From positions 62,001-126,000 of the forward strand of contig NZ_VEGP01000008.1 in NCBI RefSeq assembly GCF_007679495.1: 64,000 nucleotides of DNA. The letters run 5' to 3'. Under the pieces are notes generated by a model. The model saw nothing but the letters and a program-made list of their open reading frames with translations, ran no database searches and was not told the DNA's origin. The stretch is from Paenibacillus sp. 32O-W. Lineage in GTDB: Bacteria; Bacillota; Bacilli; Paenibacillales; NBRC-103111. The first letter of the stretch is position 1. The number at the start of each line of letters is the position of its first letter. Shown one piece after another: positions 36,114-45,458 of this stretch. The translations under genes were made by a program, and so were the position numbers.

Positions 36114-36220
36114 AATGGCCGCGCCTCCTTCTGATAAGCCCGCGCTTTTACTGCAGCGCTGTTTCCTTTACTTTGATGTGACTGCTTTTATTTGGATTGC
36201 CTTTTCAAAAGGTGTTTCTG

Positions 36221-38152
36221 TTAAACCACGTATTTACGAGACTCCGTTCCCTCGGTTTGCCGGGCCCACATCGAAGCATACAGCTTGTTTCTCTCAAGCA
36301 GCTCCTCATGCCGCCCTCTCTCGACGATTTGACCGTTCTCGAGCACAAAAATTTGATCCGCCCCGGCAATCGTGGCCAGCCGGTGGGATACGATGACCAT
36401 CGTTTGCTGGCCAGCCAGCTTTCGTATAGTTTTCAATACAGCCGCTTCGGCTAAAGGATCAAGCGAGGCGGTCATTTCATCCAGCAGTAGCAGGGACGGC
36501 TTCCTTATCAGTGCGCGGGCCAAGGCTATACGCTGCTTTTGGCCCCCGGAGAAGTTGCCGCCGTCCTCTTCCACCACGGTCTCATATCCATGCGGCAGTT
36601 GGGCGATAAACTCGTGGATGTCCGCTTGTCGTGCCGCCTCGATCACTTCATCAAGGGATGCGTCCGGCTTGCCGAGCTTCAAATTGTAGAGCAGCGTACC
36701 GCGAAAAAGGAAGCTGTCCTGAAACACGACTCCGATGCTTTGGCGGAAGAGTTCCTCGTCGATGCAGCTCAGCCTCTCCCGGTCCATAGTCAAGCTTCCG
36801 CTTTGGGCACGCAGCAGGCCCAGGAGCAGCAGCAGTACGGTGCTCTTGCCGGAGCCGCTCGGGCCGACGAAAGCAGCGGTCGTTCCCGCCGGGATGGCGA
36901 AGCTGATGCCATCTATCACGGTCTTGCCGGGATTGTAGGCGTACCGGAGCTGATCCGCCTTGATGGACGGGCTGCGAAGGAATCCCCCCCGTTGAGCACC
37001 TGCCCGACAATCAGCGCCTGGATCAACCACGTTCGAAGCGTACCTCGTGCGGGCTTCAGCTTCCGTATTTACCGTGGAAGCTGCCACTGCGGATGCCGCT
37101 GCGAGCTGTTCCCCGGCAGTATAGGCTGCTGCCCGGCCTTCCCGGTTAAGCCCGTTCCCGCTGTTTCCGCTGCCGCCAACTTCTGTTCCGCGTACATCTT
37201 CCTCTTCCAGCAGCAAAGCGGATAACCGGTCAAGGCTTACCCGGGCACTGGCGAAGGAAGGCAGGATGGCGGTCAGATTATATACCGAGTTGCCCATCGA
37301 TGTGTAAATGGTGAAGAAGGCAACCAAAGCGCCAAGACTGATGTGCCCATTAAGCGCCAGATAGGAGCCAAAGCCGATAATTGTAAAATTGACTGCCAGT
37401 AAGCTTGCGATCGGCAGACGATCGAGCGAGGCCGCCATCTTATTTTTATGGTAGTGGCTGACAAACAGCGATTTAAGCCGTGCCTCGAACCTGCCGATGA
37501 ACGTGGCTTGCAGACCAAAGCCTTGAATGATCATGCGTCCGTTCAGGCTTTCCTGGACATCCCCTGCCATTCCGTCCAGTCCTTTACGATAGTCGGCAAA
37601 AGCCGCCCGCGCCCTCCCGCCAAGCAGATAAGGCGCCAGATAGATTACACTGGCTCCCGCCAGAATAATCAGTGCCATGCTCCATTGCAGGGTGAACAAA
37701 ATAGCTGCGCTAATGGTAATGACCGCCAACGACTGCAGGCCAATCGTAAGAATAGACATCATCGCTCCATCGATCGCAGGCAAGTCCAGCGTGAATCGGG
37801 AGACGATTTCATTTTTGTGACCGGCAGCCTCCGATCGGGTGTCCAGGCGCTGGATTTGTTTGAACATCTTGAGCCGCAGCTCCCGTTGAACGATGGCGCT
37901 CATTTTGGCCAGCAGCCGGTCGCTGAGGAAGCCGCAGCCGACACCAACGATTCCGCCGATTCCAAGAACTGCGAGAATGAGCCAGAAGGCACTGGCATTG
38001 TTCGGGTCAATCGCTTCATCGATCATGAATTTGAAGCTGAGTGGCGCCAGGGCAAGAACGGTCAGTTCGACGGATGCGGTTAGAAAAAACAGAACAAACC
38101 GCCAACCGCATGGGCGTAAGAAACCGGCCAACTGGCGAATAACTCCCCACAT
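36221..38152 (-). CDS. ABC exporter, fused membrane and ATPase domains
   Basis: The 643-residue half-transporter has six membrane segments (about residues 20-320) and an ATPase domain with Walker A GPSGSGKST, signature NFSGGQKQRIALARAL and Walker B SLLLLDEMTASLDP. It is the type of exporter used for peptides, lipids and drugs, without an N-terminal C39 peptidase. An unusual alanine/glycine-rich insertion of about 70 residues lies between the two domains. The ATG at 38152 has AAGGAGG eight bases upstream; an in-frame ATG 22 codons earlier lacks one. It lies between two GNAT-like genes and before the small peptide gene, so the peptide is its candidate substrate. Confidence 0.85.
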   Translation of the reverse strand: MWGVIRQLAGFLRPCGWRFVLFFLTASVELTVLALAPLSFKFMIDEAIDPNNASAFWLILAVLGIGGIVGVGCGFLSDRLLAKMSAIVQRELRLKMFKQIQRLDTRSEAAGHKNEIVSRFTLDLPAIDGAMMSILTIGLQSLAVITISAAILFTLQWSMALIILAGASVIYLAPYLLGGRARAAFADYRKGLDGMAGDVQESLNGRMIIQGFGLQATFIGRFEARLKSLFVSHYHKNKMAASLDRLPIASLLAVNFTIIGFGSYLALNGHISLGALVAFFTIYTSMGNSVYNLTAILPSFASARVSLDRLSALLLEEEDVRGTEVGGSGNSGNGLNREGRAAAYTAGEQLAAASAVAASTVNTEAEARTRYASNVVDPGADCRAGAQRGGFLRSPSIKADQLRYAYNPGKTVIDGISFAIPAGTTAAFVGPSGSGKSTVLLLLLGLLRAQSGSLTMDRERLSCIDEELFRQSIGVVFQDSFLFRGTLLYNLKLGKPDASLDEVIEAARQADIHEFIAQLPHGYETVVEEDGGNFSGGQKQRIALARALIRKPSLLLLDEMTASLDPLAEAAVLKTIRKLAGQQTMVIVSHRLATIAGADQIFVLENGQIVERGRHEELLERNKLYASMWARQTEGTESRKYVV

Positions 38153-38288
38153 GCTTGTTCCTCCTTGCTGTCTCGGATAATGAGTGTTCTGTCCATCAAT
38201 TAGGAGCAGTCTCTTCACTAAGGGGGGGGACGCTCCGAATGAAGGATCAGCGCTGGCTGAAAGTGGACTTCTGAATGCAGCGTAAGCT

Positions 38289-38813
38289 TCAGCTGAAGAT
38301 GCGCTGCTTGAACTTCGCCAGGTAAGTCCTCAGTTCTTCGGGAGATAGGCGGTATTCTGATACCGGCACCGATTCACTGTGTCTGCCTGCAACCAGGGTG
38401 GCGAATTTGGAAAACAGTTTATGGGAATCCGGCTGGTTGGGCGCCCAAAAGCGCAATTCTTCAACAGCAGTTGGCTGCATGCTCACATGTTCGAGCAAAA
38501 ATTGCAGCCCCTGAACGAACAAACCGGTACCACGATAGGCTTTAGTAATATAAACCGACTGAATTTGGATGATCTGCACATCCCTGTAATCCTTCTCTCC
38601 GGTCCCGTGGATATATCCGAACGCACCCACGACCTGATCCTCATCATTAAAGGCCAGGACCGCTTCATTGCCCATTAACAGCGGGCTGGCGATATAGCCA
38701 AGCGTCACGGCGAAAGGATAGGGCAGCTGCAGCTCGGTATAATGCTCTAGCAGAAAATCGATATATTTGGAGTGGTAATTATAAGTTGAACAGACGGAAA
38801 AATAGAAGCTCAT
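38289..38813 (-). CDS. GNAT-fold acyltransferase-like protein (first copy)
   Basis: The 174-residue protein has VVGAFGYIHGTG, IQSVYITKAYRGTGLFVQGL (acyl-CoA loop, R-G-T-G) and ELRFWAPNQPDSHKLFSKFA, in the order seen in N-acyltransferases. It starts the operon with the exporter 136 bp downstream. GGAGGAG lies about 11 bases before the ATG. GNAT enzymes usually acylate amines of small molecules or proteins; members acting on peptide side chains are known in lipidated peptide pathways. Substrate unknown. Confidence 0.7.
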   Translation of the reverse strand: MSFYFSVCSTYNYHSKYIDFLLEHYTELQLPYPFAVTLGYIASPLLMGNEAVLAFNDEDQVVGAFGYIHGTGEKDYRDVQIIQIQSVYITKAYRGTGLFVQGLQFLLEHVSMQPTAVEELRFWAPNQPDSHKLFSKFATLVAGRHSESVPVSEYRLSPEELRTYLAKFKQRIFS

Positions 38814-38944
38814 TCTGTCAAGGTCTCCTCCACGTTCAGATAATGACTTTCCAAGGCCAAGGGTATCGTATCAAGCGTAGTTTAAGTTTTGTTTAATTCT
38901 CTGAAAAAAAAGTCGCGGAAATTTACCAAGGCTAGCCAGTGCTC

Positions 38945-38953
38945 TGCTATAAT
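38945..38953 (+). promoter_or_regulatory. Predicted extended -10 promoter of the kinase remnant
   Basis: TGCTATAAT is a perfect extended -10 element about 50 bp before the presumed kinase start. Confidence 0.45.
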
Positions 38954-39002
38954 GAAGCCGAAGATAGCCGATAGGTCAGCTAGGGAAGGCGGATGGAATG
39001 CA

Positions 39003-40961
39003 GTGTCGATCAATTCAAATAATCCTGTAGTGGAGCAACCATCCAATTTTGAAAAGAGGGTGTTACGTGCCCTGCTCGTACTTGCGGTCTTGGCGATTTT
39101 CCTCCTGCCTGCTTTTAACGCAAATGCTTTCTCAGATGAAGCGGGAATACAAGCCTCATCGGTTGAACCCGGCACCGCTTTCAATGAAGCGAAGCGGGGC
39201 GAGATGTTTTTTTTCGCTTGGCCGTACGAGGGCAAACGGACGGCGGCAGCTTTAGATGGCGAATGGGAGTTTTATTGGAACGCCCTGCTCGGGCCGGATG
39301 ATTTCCGCAGCTCGGCGGCCACATTGCCCGAGCCCCAAATGGTGACGGTGCCCGGCCCATGGACGGATTACATGCTGAAAGATGCCGGAGAGCCTGTGCC
39401 CCACGAAGGTTATGCCACGTTTCGCTTGAGGGTCTATCTTGACGAGACGCTTACCCGTGACCGGCAGACATTGGGAATCTATCCGAAAAGCATAGCATCA
39501 AGCTACAGAATCTGGATTAATGGCAGCCATAAGGGCGGAAACGGCATAGTGGGGAACGATCGCTCCGGCGAAGAGCCCGGCAGTTTCCCGAAGACGATCT
39601 ATTTTGAGCCCCAGGTTGGATGGAACGAAATCATTATTCAGATATCCAACTTTTCACAGAGAAATGCAGGCATTTGGCAATCTATAGAGTTTGGCACGGC
39701 TGAGGCAATTTCCTGGATTCGCGTTGCGCGGGTAGCCGCACAGGTTTTTATCGTAGGCATTTTTTTCGTTATGGGCCTGTACTACTTATTTGTTTACTTT
39801 AATCGGAGGCAGGAGTTATCCGCCTTGTTATTCGGCTTGTTATGTCTCTCTGTAGGTGTCCGCACCATCGTGCTGGGGGAATCGACAGCGTTGTTCCTGC
39901 TCCCCGGCCTGCCTTGGGAGTGGGCGGTGAAGACCGAGTATCTGTCCATTAGCATGACAGCGCTGACGCTGCTCTTGTTCGTGCATCGGGAATACCCGCA
40001 GGAATCGTTTAGCTGGGCACCCCGGATAGGGGGCGCGGTGCTGCTTGGGTGTATGATCCTTGTATTGGCACTTCCGGCACGCGTGTACACGCATTATTTG
40101 ACTGCTTTCATATGGGGCGTCCTGCTGCCGGTCCTGCTGTACGCCATTTACATCTACGGGCTGTCGGCGATTCGGCGGCGCAAGGGCTCGCTGACCAATG
40201 CGGTCGGATTTTTGTTTTTTACCGTCTTTGCTTTGAATGATATGCTGTTTTACAGCGGCTTTTTGGCTACCGATGATTTGCTGTCGATTGGTTTGTTTGC
40301 TTTTTTATTGACGCAGGCGCTCAATCTTTCGGCCCGTTTCTCGCGGGCGATGCTGGAAACAGAGCGATTAACGGCTGAACTGCAGGAAACCAACCGTTCA
40401 TTGGAGCGCACCGTGGAAGAGCGCACCTTTTCCTTGCGGGAAAGCAACGACAAACTCCAAAAAGCCTACGAACGCATGGCGGAAATGGAACAATTCCGGC
40501 TTCGCCTTCTGTCCAACATTTCACATGAGCTGAAAACTCCGATCACATCGATCAAAGGGTTCGCCAAAGCGCTGCGGGATGCGGTCATTACTTCGGAAGC
40601 TCCGAAATATGCGAATCGCATCTATGAACGCAGTCTTCTTCTCGAGCGGCTTATTTATGATTTGATAGAACTGACCAAGCTGGAGACGAAACAAGCGCAG
40701 TTTCATATGATGGAAACCAGCCCGATAACTTATTTCAAAGAGCTGTTTGTGAAGTATGAATGGGAGCTGCTGGAGAAAGGGATACACAGTCAAATAGTGC
40801 TGCCGCAGGAGCAAAATGCCGATAAAAGATATATAGTCCTGATAGATAGAATCCGCATAGAGCAGGTACTCGCCAATCTCGTTTCAAATGCGATCAGGCA
40901 TACTCCGTCAGAAAGCTTCTCAAATGTGGGCAGAGCGGAAGCCTGTCCTGATCATATGTGA
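39003..40961 (+). pseudogene. Truncated 7TMR-DISM-type sensor histidine kinase
   Basis: The sensor part is intact: signal-anchor helix, an extracellular jelly-roll domain (GEWEFYWNALLGPDDF; FRLRVYLDETLTRDRQTLGI; YRIWINGSHKGGNG), about seven membrane segments (39730-40330), a coiled coil and the His box LSNISHELKTPITSIKGF. The ATPase domain ends at the N box (NLVSNAIRHTP): the G1 and G2 boxes are missing and the frame runs into SESFSNVGRAEACPDHM and a stop. Upstream of a plausible GTG start at 39003 there is AAGGCGG. The break lies exactly where the downstream regulator also lacks its N-terminus, so one deletion of roughly 0.3-0.4 kb explains both. Confidence 0.75.
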
Positions 40962-41505
40962 TATTATGCTGCCCGACGGAGAAGGGACCGAGTGGATACA
41001 GGGGATCAAGCCGGAAAGCGCGGTGCCTGTAATTTTTCTCAGCAGCCGCAGCGAAAGGGAGAACATTATTCGCGGTTTGGAGCTGGGCGGAGACGATTAC
41101 ATCACCAAGCCTTTCGACCCGGATATTATGGTCGCTCGGGTGAAGGCACGCCTGCGCAGCTTTCCTCATAGAGAACAGCAGCATAACCAAGCTGCGGAAG
41201 ATCGAAAAACGTGGAGCGACGGTCGTCTCAAACTTTCCTTTGACGGTTGGGAGGTGCTCTTGAATGGGCAGCCGGTGACTTTGTCTACGAAAGAACGGCA
41301 GCTGTTGTTTTTGTTGGCGGCACATCCCGGACAGGTGTTCAGCGTCGAGCAGCTTTATGAACACATTTGGGGATTGGATGGCTGGAGCGATCCGCGCACG
41401 GTTATGGTCCACATCCACAATCTAAGGCGTAAGATTGAGGAAGATGGCGGACACCATCGGTATATCGTTACGGTTCGCGGAATCGGCTATTTCAGCGCTA
41501 AATAA
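40888..41505 (+). pseudogene. OmpR-type response regulator lacking its N-terminus
   Basis: The recognisable receiver starts at KPVLIICDIMLPDGEG (the phosphoacceptor Asp) and continues with IKPESAVPVIFLSSRS, GGDDYITKPF, then a winged-helix DNA-binding domain (VTLSTKERQLLFLL and TVMVHIHNLRRKIEE). The first beta strand and acidic pair of the receiver are absent. The ATG at 40888 lies in the coding region of the kinase N box, in another frame, with no ribosome site, so it is unlikely to be a true start. The C-terminal half would still be able to fold as a DNA-binding domain. Confidence 0.75.
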
Positions 41506-41534
41506 AACAAGACTTCCCCCGAAGGGAAGTCTTG
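41504..41534. terminator. Terminator between the regulator remnant and mtnN
   Basis: CAAGACTTCCC and GGGAAGTCTTG form an 11-bp stem; on the minus strand it is followed by TTTTATTT, serving mtnN. Confidence 0.8.
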
Positions 41535-41572
41535 TCGTTATCATAATTATATAGAACCAAAATAGTCAGCTA

Positions 41573-42280
41573 TTACCCAACCAGCCTCGATACCAGCTTC
41601 TCTACTATTTGGTACGAATGATCCGCCGCCAACCGGGTAAATTCCGTAAAATTAACATGTGCCGAGCCATCTGCCTTATCCGACATGGAGCGGATAACGA
41701 CGAACGGAATCTTGTTCATCTCGCATACTTGAGCGACAGAGGCTCCTTCCATTTCCGTACATGCTCCGTCCATGGTTTCGTGCAGTTCTCTAACCAAGCT
41801 CCGGTCAGCGATAAACTGATCGCCGGACAGAATCCGGCCGCTGACCGTCCGACCGGGAAACAGCTCATTCGCACAATCCAAAGCAAGCTGACGCAGCTTC
41901 TCATCGGCTTGATAGATGGAATTGTCCTGATAAGGAATTATCCCGCGTTCAAACCCTAGAGCGGTCACATCGATATCATGTTGGATGCACTCGGTGGATA
42001 CGACGATATCCCCAATATTGAGAGCCGGATTAACTGCCCCGGCGACTCCGGTGAAGACAACGGCGTCCACTTCATAACGGTCGATCAAGATCTGTGTGCA
42101 GACCGCGGCATTAACCTTGCCCACCCCGGACTTGCAGACAACGACCGGCATTCCCGCGAACAGTCCGGAGGCGAAACGGATCCCCGCCCTCTCCTCCGTG
42201 GCGACGTTCTCCATTCCCCCATGAAATCGTTCAATCTCTTCTTCCATCGCTCCGATAAGTCCTAGTTTCCGATATCCCAT
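41573..42280 (-). CDS. mtnN: 5'-methylthioadenosine/S-adenosylhomocysteine nucleosidase
   Basis: The 235-residue enzyme hydrolyses MTA and SAH to adenine and the thioribose product. Motifs: IGAMEEEIERF, VVFTGVAGAVNP, GDIVVSTECIQHDIDVTALGF, and the catalytic/substrate region MEGASVAQVCEMNKIPFVVI with IRSMSDKAD. Length fits the family. GGAAGGAAG lies before the ATG. It follows ccpA by about 70 bp on the same strand. Confidence 0.95.
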   Translation of the reverse strand: MGYRKLGLIGAMEEEIERFHGGMENVATEERAGIRFASGLFAGMPVVVCKSGVGKVNAAVCTQILIDRYEVDAVVFTGVAGAVNPALNIGDIVVSTECIQHDIDVTALGFERGIIPYQDNSIYQADEKLRQLALDCANELFPGRTVSGRILSGDQFIADRSLVRELHETMDGACTEMEGASVAQVCEMNKIPFVVIRSMSDKADGSAHVNFTEFTRLAADHSYQIVEKLVSRLVG

Positions 42281-42350
42281 TGTATTCTTCCTTCCGATCT
42301 AGTGATATCATGATGCCTTGTGCCGGTCGTATCGATCACCCATCCCGGGA

Positions 42351-43355
42351 TTATACCTGACCAACCGTCTGGCGCTCGATCACCTTGTGCGGAAGCACGT
42401 ATTTGGTCTGATCGGTCGTCTCTTTATTCATTAATTTGGTCAGCAGTCTCATGGATACCGCCCCGATATCATACATCGGCTGAGCTACAGTGGTCAATTG
42501 AGGCCGTACCATGGAAGCCATACGGCTGTTGTCGACACTGATTACCGAAATATCTTCGGGCACCTTCAATCCCGCATCCTGGATGGCGTGGATAGCCCCG
42601 ATCGCCATCTCGTCCGTAGCCGCAAACACGGCGGTAGGCCGGTCTTCCAAGGCGTGGAAATATTTCATCGCTTCGATTCCCGACTCGTATTTGTAATTGC
42701 CGACACGAACGTAATTTTCATTGAACGGAATAGCCGATTCCTCCAAAGCTTGCTTATATCCCTGGTAACGGGCAAATCCAAGCGAAGGATCCTGCAGCGT
42801 GCCGCTGATCATCCCGATCTTGCGATGGCCGCTATCGACAAGAAGCTTGACCGCATCGTAAGCGGCCTGCTGATGATCGATATCCACAGCCGGAATGGTA
42901 TTATTATCGTCTGTTGTCGCACACAGCACGATCGGCACGGACGATGTCTTGAAAGCTTGAATATGCTCGTCCGTCACCGTTCCGCCCATGAAGAGGAGTC
43001 CGTCCACCTGCTTCTCCAGCAGCGTGTTAATGACGCGGATTTCCTTATCCTTCTTCTTGTCGGCATTACAGAGGATGATATTGTAGTGATACATGGTGGC
43101 AATATCTTCAATTCCCCGAGCGATTTCCGCCAAATTCATGTTGGAAATGTCGGGAATGACGACTCCGACAGTCGTCGTCTTCTTGCTCGCCAGCCCACGG
43201 GCAACGGCGTTGGGACGGTAGCCCAACCGCTCAATCGCTTCAAAAACCTTCTTGCGGGTCTGCGGCTTTACATTAGGGTTGTTATTAACAACCCTGGAAA
43301 CAGTTGCCATGGAAACTCCGGCTTCTCGTGCTACATCATATATGGTTACGGTCAC
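42351..43355 (-). CDS. ccpA: Catabolite control protein A
   Basis: The LacI/GalR-family regulator is 334 residues from the GTG at 43355, exactly the length of B. subtilis CcpA. The helix-turn-helix is [20 protein letters not shown], followed by the hinge [16 protein letters not shown]. The effector domain includes [16 protein letters not shown] and [15 protein letters not shown]. The GTG is supported by GGAG nine bases upstream and by alignment with known N-termini; an ATG five codons earlier is less likely. CcpA binds cre sites with HPr-Ser-P and controls carbon metabolism. A good promoter lies at 43410-43438. Confidence 0.95.
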   Translation of the reverse strand: MTVTIYDVAREAGVSMATVSRVVNNNPNVKPQTRKKVFEAIERLGYRPNAVARGLASKKTTTVGVVIPDISNMNLAEIARGIEDIATMYHYNIILCNADKKKDKEIRVINTLLEKQVDGLLFMGGTVTDEHIQAFKTSSVPIVLCATTDDNNTIPAVDIDHQQAAYDAVKLLVDSGHRKIGMISGTLQDPSLGFARYQGYKQALEESAIPFNENYVRVGNYKYESGIEAMKYFHALEDRPTAVFAATDEMAIGAIHAIQDAGLKVPEDISVISVDNSRMASMVRPQLTTVAQPMYDIGAVSMRLLTKLMNKETTDQTKYVLPHKVIERQTVGQV

Positions 43356-43409
43356 TTTGATTCGCTCCATCTATATAAAATTAATTTACTAGCATATCCG
43401 ATTAGCTTA

Positions 43410-43438
43410 ATAATACGATAATTTAATACATTTTACAA
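43410..43438 (-). promoter_or_regulatory. Predicted sigma-A promoter of ccpA
   Basis: TTGTAA, a 17-base spacer and TATTAT read on the minus strand, about 55 bp before the start. Confidence 0.6.
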
Positions 43439-43526
43439 ATTTTCCGTTCCATTGTTTTCCATAAGGGCGATCATCCGCTTCATTCGGATATCCAGGGAAA
43501 CGGATTTCATTTGACTAGCGGGTCAG

Positions 43527-43868
43527 CTATTTCAAATTCTCCTTCAGGGACTCCTTCGTGATTCTCCAGTGAGAAGTATGCCAGGCTACCTTCCCGTCCT
43601 TAATCAATATAGCCTGCGGAGATTCGTGCTTCAATGAAAGGGCTTCAGAGATGGCATTGGATACGGGTCTGGATTCGACTACGTGAACAAGACAGTATTC
43701 CACCTCCGGATTGGGCTCACGGTTCATATAGATCATATACTGATCATAAGCATCGGCGCTGACCGGGCAGCGGGTGCTGTGCTTAAACACAAACACGGGC
43801 TTGTCCGAGGACGACCGGAGCTTCGACTGCCAATCCTCCACCGTATTCAATTGGACTACGTTTCCCAT
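43527..43868 (-). CDS. ytxJ: Monothiol bacilliredoxin YtxJ (BrxC)
   Basis: The 113-residue thioredoxin-like protein starts MGNVVQLNTVEDWQSKL and carries the monothiol motif TRCPVS near residue 33. YtxJ proteins act with bacillithiol to reduce mixed disulphides. An upstream in-frame ATG exists at 43958, but AGAGGA-type ribosome signal precedes only 43868. Upstream of ccpA on the same strand, as in many Bacillales. Confidence 0.9.
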   Translation of the reverse strand: MGNVVQLNTVEDWQSKLRSSSDKPVFVFKHSTRCPVSADAYDQYMIYMNREPNPEVEYCLVHVVESRPVSNAISEALSLKHESPQAILIKDGKVAWHTSHWRITKESLKENLK

Positions 43869-43985
43869 TGGAATCCTCTCCTCATTCGAAAAGATTACTA
43901 TTGGATTTATACTAACAAAAATGAAAGAAAAAAGCCAATTTTCATTGACTTTTTTCAAAAGGTTGTCCGCGCGGAAGGCAGGACG

Positions 43986-44402
43986 TTATGTAAAGTTAAC
44001 CGTTTGGGAATAACTGGCGATCTGCCCGAGCTTCTTCCTTACCTGCTCCGCCCAGTGGTTATCCTCCAGTGATTGGGCCAATAACAGCATATCGAGCAGT
44101 TCGTTGATCCGCCCGTCGATGATCTGTTGAACCGGTTCGTTCCAATATTCGCGGTCGGCCGCTTTCTTAATAAGATAAGCCAGTTCACTGGTTTCTTCAA
44201 AGTTAAGGCGGAGCCGGCCGGGATAAGCGTCATAGGCCGAGATCAAGTCGGTAAGGTCGTTCTTGACATCCGGATAAACCTCGCTCGCTGAGCAGCCGGG
44301 GCAAGTATAGACCGGCACATGGTCAATTTCAATTTTTTTCTGATAAATTACGGTTCGCAGATGAACGGCCATCGTCTCTCCGCAAATACACAGCTTTTGC
44401 AA
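43986..44402 (-). CDS. YgiT-type zinc-finger protein
   Basis: The 138-residue protein has a zinc-finger region: LQKLCICGETM and YTCPGCSASEVYPDV (two CxxC-type pairs), as in the YgiT/MqsA zinc domain. The rest is helical and lacks an MqsA-type DNA-binding domain. No toxin gene is next to it. The likely start is TTG at 44402 with GAGGAG eight bases before; an ATG 93 bases further upstream lacks support. Confidence 0.65.
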   Translation of the reverse strand: MQKLCICGETMAVHLRTVIYQKKIEIDHVPVYTCPGCSASEVYPDVKNDLTDLISAYDAYPGRLRLNFEETSELAYLIKKAADREYWNEPVQQIIDGRINELLDMLLLAQSLEDNHWAEQVRKKLGQIASYSQTVNFT

Positions 44403-44488
44403 TTGGTTCACTCCTCTGGTGCGGCACCATCTGTTTCTACTTCCCTTGGGTATTCTATCTTCAAGGTTCAAATCCTTCTCCCGCGGGG

Positions 44489-44908
44489 CTAGCACTTTTT
44501 GGAATGAGGCAGTTTGGCGTATTGGCGGTAGACCGGCTTAATAGAGATCAGCAGCATTGCAATGGCAGCCCCGATCCCGTCATTGCGGATATCCTTCCAA
44601 TCGGACTGGCGTCCGTCCACAAAAAGCTGATGAAACTCATCAGTGGCTCCATACAAAACGCATAAGCCGATGACGGCCGCTTTAATTTTCCAGGAGGGCC
44701 TGCCGTCATCCAGAGCCCACAAATACGTCAGCGCCAGTATGAAGTAAGCGATAAAATGCCCCCAATCGAAACTTTGCATGGAAGGAATAAATTTCTGAAA
44801 AAAAGGGAGCAGCTTGTTCATGCTGCTTCCCGTCCTGGAAGATGAATAGAAAATGACAGCCATCCAAATGATTGCCGGCGTCCACCGGATCCAAAATTGT
44901 CTGTTCAC
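44489..44908 (-). CDS. VanZ-like family membrane protein
   Basis: The 139-residue protein starts MNRQFWIRWTPAIIWMAVIF and has four membrane segments. SFDWGHFIAYFILALTYLWA and GATDEFHQLFVDGRQSDWKD are the VanZ motifs. VanZ-like proteins alter glycopeptide susceptibility; most are uncharacterised. It overlaps the DJ-1 gene by four bases. Confidence 0.88.
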   Translation of the reverse strand: MNRQFWIRWTPAIIWMAVIFYSSSRTGSSMNKLLPFFQKFIPSMQSFDWGHFIAYFILALTYLWALDDGRPSWKIKAAVIGLCVLYGATDEFHQLFVDGRQSDWKDIRNDGIGAAIAMLLISIKPVYRQYAKLPHSKKC

Positions 44909-45438
44909 TTCTTTGTATATTCGTCCAGAACGCGAATGTATTCTTTGACAAAAGCAGGCAGATCCGGCGGACGGCGTCCGGACACAATATTGCGGTCGAC
45001 GACGACTTCCTCATCCACCCAGGTGGCGCCGGCATTTTCCAGATCATCACGAATTCCAGGAGTGGAGGTCATCGTATAGCCGTCCACAATTTTCGCGGAG
45101 ATAAGCACCCAGCCGGCATGGCAGATTTGGGCAATCGGCTTGCCCGCCTCATGAAATTCCCTCGTAAGCTGCAGCACGGAGGAATACCTTCTCAGTTTAT
45201 CCGGTGCCCAGCCGCCCGGCACGTACAGCCCTATGTAGTCGGAGGATTTCACTTCCTCAAACGAGCAATTCGTCTCCAAAGGAACTCCGTACTTCCCCTT
45301 GTAAACCCGTCCCGCCTCGGGACCGGCCAGATCTACCTCTGCCCCGGTCTCCCTTAACCTTAAAACCGGATACCACATCTCCAAATCTTCGAATTCCTCA
45401 TCGACGAAAGCAAGAATCTTATAGCCCGATAAATTCAT
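44905..45438 (-). CDS. DJ-1/PfpI family protein
   Basis: The 177-residue protein has the conserved nucleophile elbow AQICHAGWVL with its cysteine, EEFEDLEMWYPVLRL near the N-terminus (oxyanion-side Glu) and STPGIRDDLENAG. Family members include proteases, glyoxalases and chaperones; the activity here is unassigned. Its stop overlaps the VanZ start, indicating translational coupling. Confidence 0.85.
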   Translation of the reverse strand: MNLSGYKILAFVDEEFEDLEMWYPVLRLRETGAEVDLAGPEAGRVYKGKYGVPLETNCSFEEVKSSDYIGLYVPGGWAPDKLRRYSSVLQLTREFHEAGKPIAQICHAGWVLISAKIVDGYTMTSTPGIRDDLENAGATWVDEEVVVDRNIVSGRRPPDLPAFVKEYIRVLDEYTKK

Positions 45439-45458
45439 AACGGTTTTCTCCTCCCGGT

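Noticed and set aside
42498-43421. Long open frame (307 codons) opposite ccpA
   Set aside because: Antisense shadow of ccpA.
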